Below the pieces are notes generated by a model. It did no database searches, was not told the DNA's origin, and saw only the letters and a list, made by a program, of their open reading frames with translations. From Winogradskyella sp. UBA3174 (GTDB lineage: Bacteria; Bacteroidota; Bacteroidia; Flavobacteriales; Flavobacteriaceae): a stretch of 64,000 nt of DNA. This document shows, in pieces, positions 63,849 through 64,000 of this stretch (its first letter is position 1; every line of letters begins with the position of its first letter). The DNA lies in the NCBI RefSeq assembly GCF_002364335.1, contig NZ_DEXW01000025.1:1-64000 (forward strand). Direction: 5' to 3'. The position numbers and the translations under genes are program-made.

Positions 63849-64000
63849 CGTTTGAGTGCAAAATGACTTGTAAATATTCTTCCGTCTTGTAAAGTAGCTT
63901 TAAACCAATAGTCACTAGCTGGCATATTGGCGCCGTTAAATGTACCATCCCAACCACGACTTAGTGGGTCTAACTCTTTAATAAGTTTACCATAGCGGTC
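63845..64000 (-). CDS. T9SS type-B C-terminal domain of a sixth array gene, cut by window edge
   Basis: Only the last 51 codons are in the window. They encode DRYGKLIKELDPLSRGWDG, NMPASDYWFKATLQDGRIF and TSHFALKR before a TGA at 63845-63847. This is the end of a gliding-motility-type C-terminal domain, close to that of the neighbouring gene at 61383-63848. The stop overlaps that gene's ATG by 4 bp. The rest of the gene lies beyond base 64000. Confidence 0.9.
   Translation of the reverse strand, partial: DRYGKLIKELDPLSRGWDGTFNGANMPASDYWFKATLQDGRIFTSHFALKR

Overview
The window is a chromosomal segment of a low-GC member of the Bacteroidota, almost certainly a marine-type Flavobacteriaceae. Four things point there: five complete proteins and one partial one carry type IX secretion (T9SS) type-B C-terminal sorting domains; promoters match the Bacteroidota pattern (TTG about 20 bp upstream of TAnnTTTG) and Shine-Dalgarno sites are scarce; many lipoproteins have short, Cys-terminated signal peptides; and families typical of the group are present (fused isobutyryl-CoA mutase, DUF4920, DUF6268, tricorn-like S41 protease). 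I see no rRNA, tRNA, CRISPR array, prophage or transposase.

Region by region. 1-9 kb: the 3' part of icmF, an OsmC protein, a helicase-like fragment protein, an Lrp regulator, a secreted amidohydrolase, a frameshifted DJ-1/PfpI lipoprotein, and a VOC protein coupled to an MFS exporter. 9-18 kb: DUF1684 lipoprotein, FluC/CrcB with an SRPBCC protein, an M49 (DPP III-like) lipoprotein, small membrane proteins, a MazG-like protein, ilvE, a compact DUF4920 / CxxCH cytochrome / MnmD cluster, and an NAD-dependent epimerase. 18-19.7 kb: a decayed patch with a truncated peptide-transporter gene and a badly broken DUF7660-like gene. 19.7-24.4 kb: anti-sigma and ECF sigma genes divergent from a fasciclin gene, YceI, then grpE-dnaJ behind a near-consensus promoter. 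24.6-32.7 kb: eight closely packed co-directional genes (ABC ATPase, ABC permease, MscS channel, DUF6268 outer-membrane protein, sigma-54-type response regulator without HTH, PPK2, M28 peptidase, DinB-like protein). 32.8-47 kb: a carboxypeptidase-regulatory-domain protein, a tricorn-like protease with a small membrane protein downstream, a DUF1624-type membrane protein, lysA divergent from a stand-alone ACT-type protein, sucC, small proteins and uvrB.

47-64 kb: a one-directional array of five complete large secreted proteins and the C-terminus of a sixth. They share a modular plan: signal peptide, variable N-terminal beta domain, a variable number of roughly 90-residue repeats (1, 2, 4, 11 and 11 copies, my manual count), and usually an Ig-like domain, a SprB-like segment and a T9SS type-B C-terminal domain. 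The repeat has two conserved cysteines and a DxDxDG-like loop that looks calcium-binding. This array, a probable surface adhesin or matrix module, is the least ordinary part of the window.

Family assignments are from reading the sequence and from memory of the families; no database search was run. Repeat counts and domain borders are estimates by eye.
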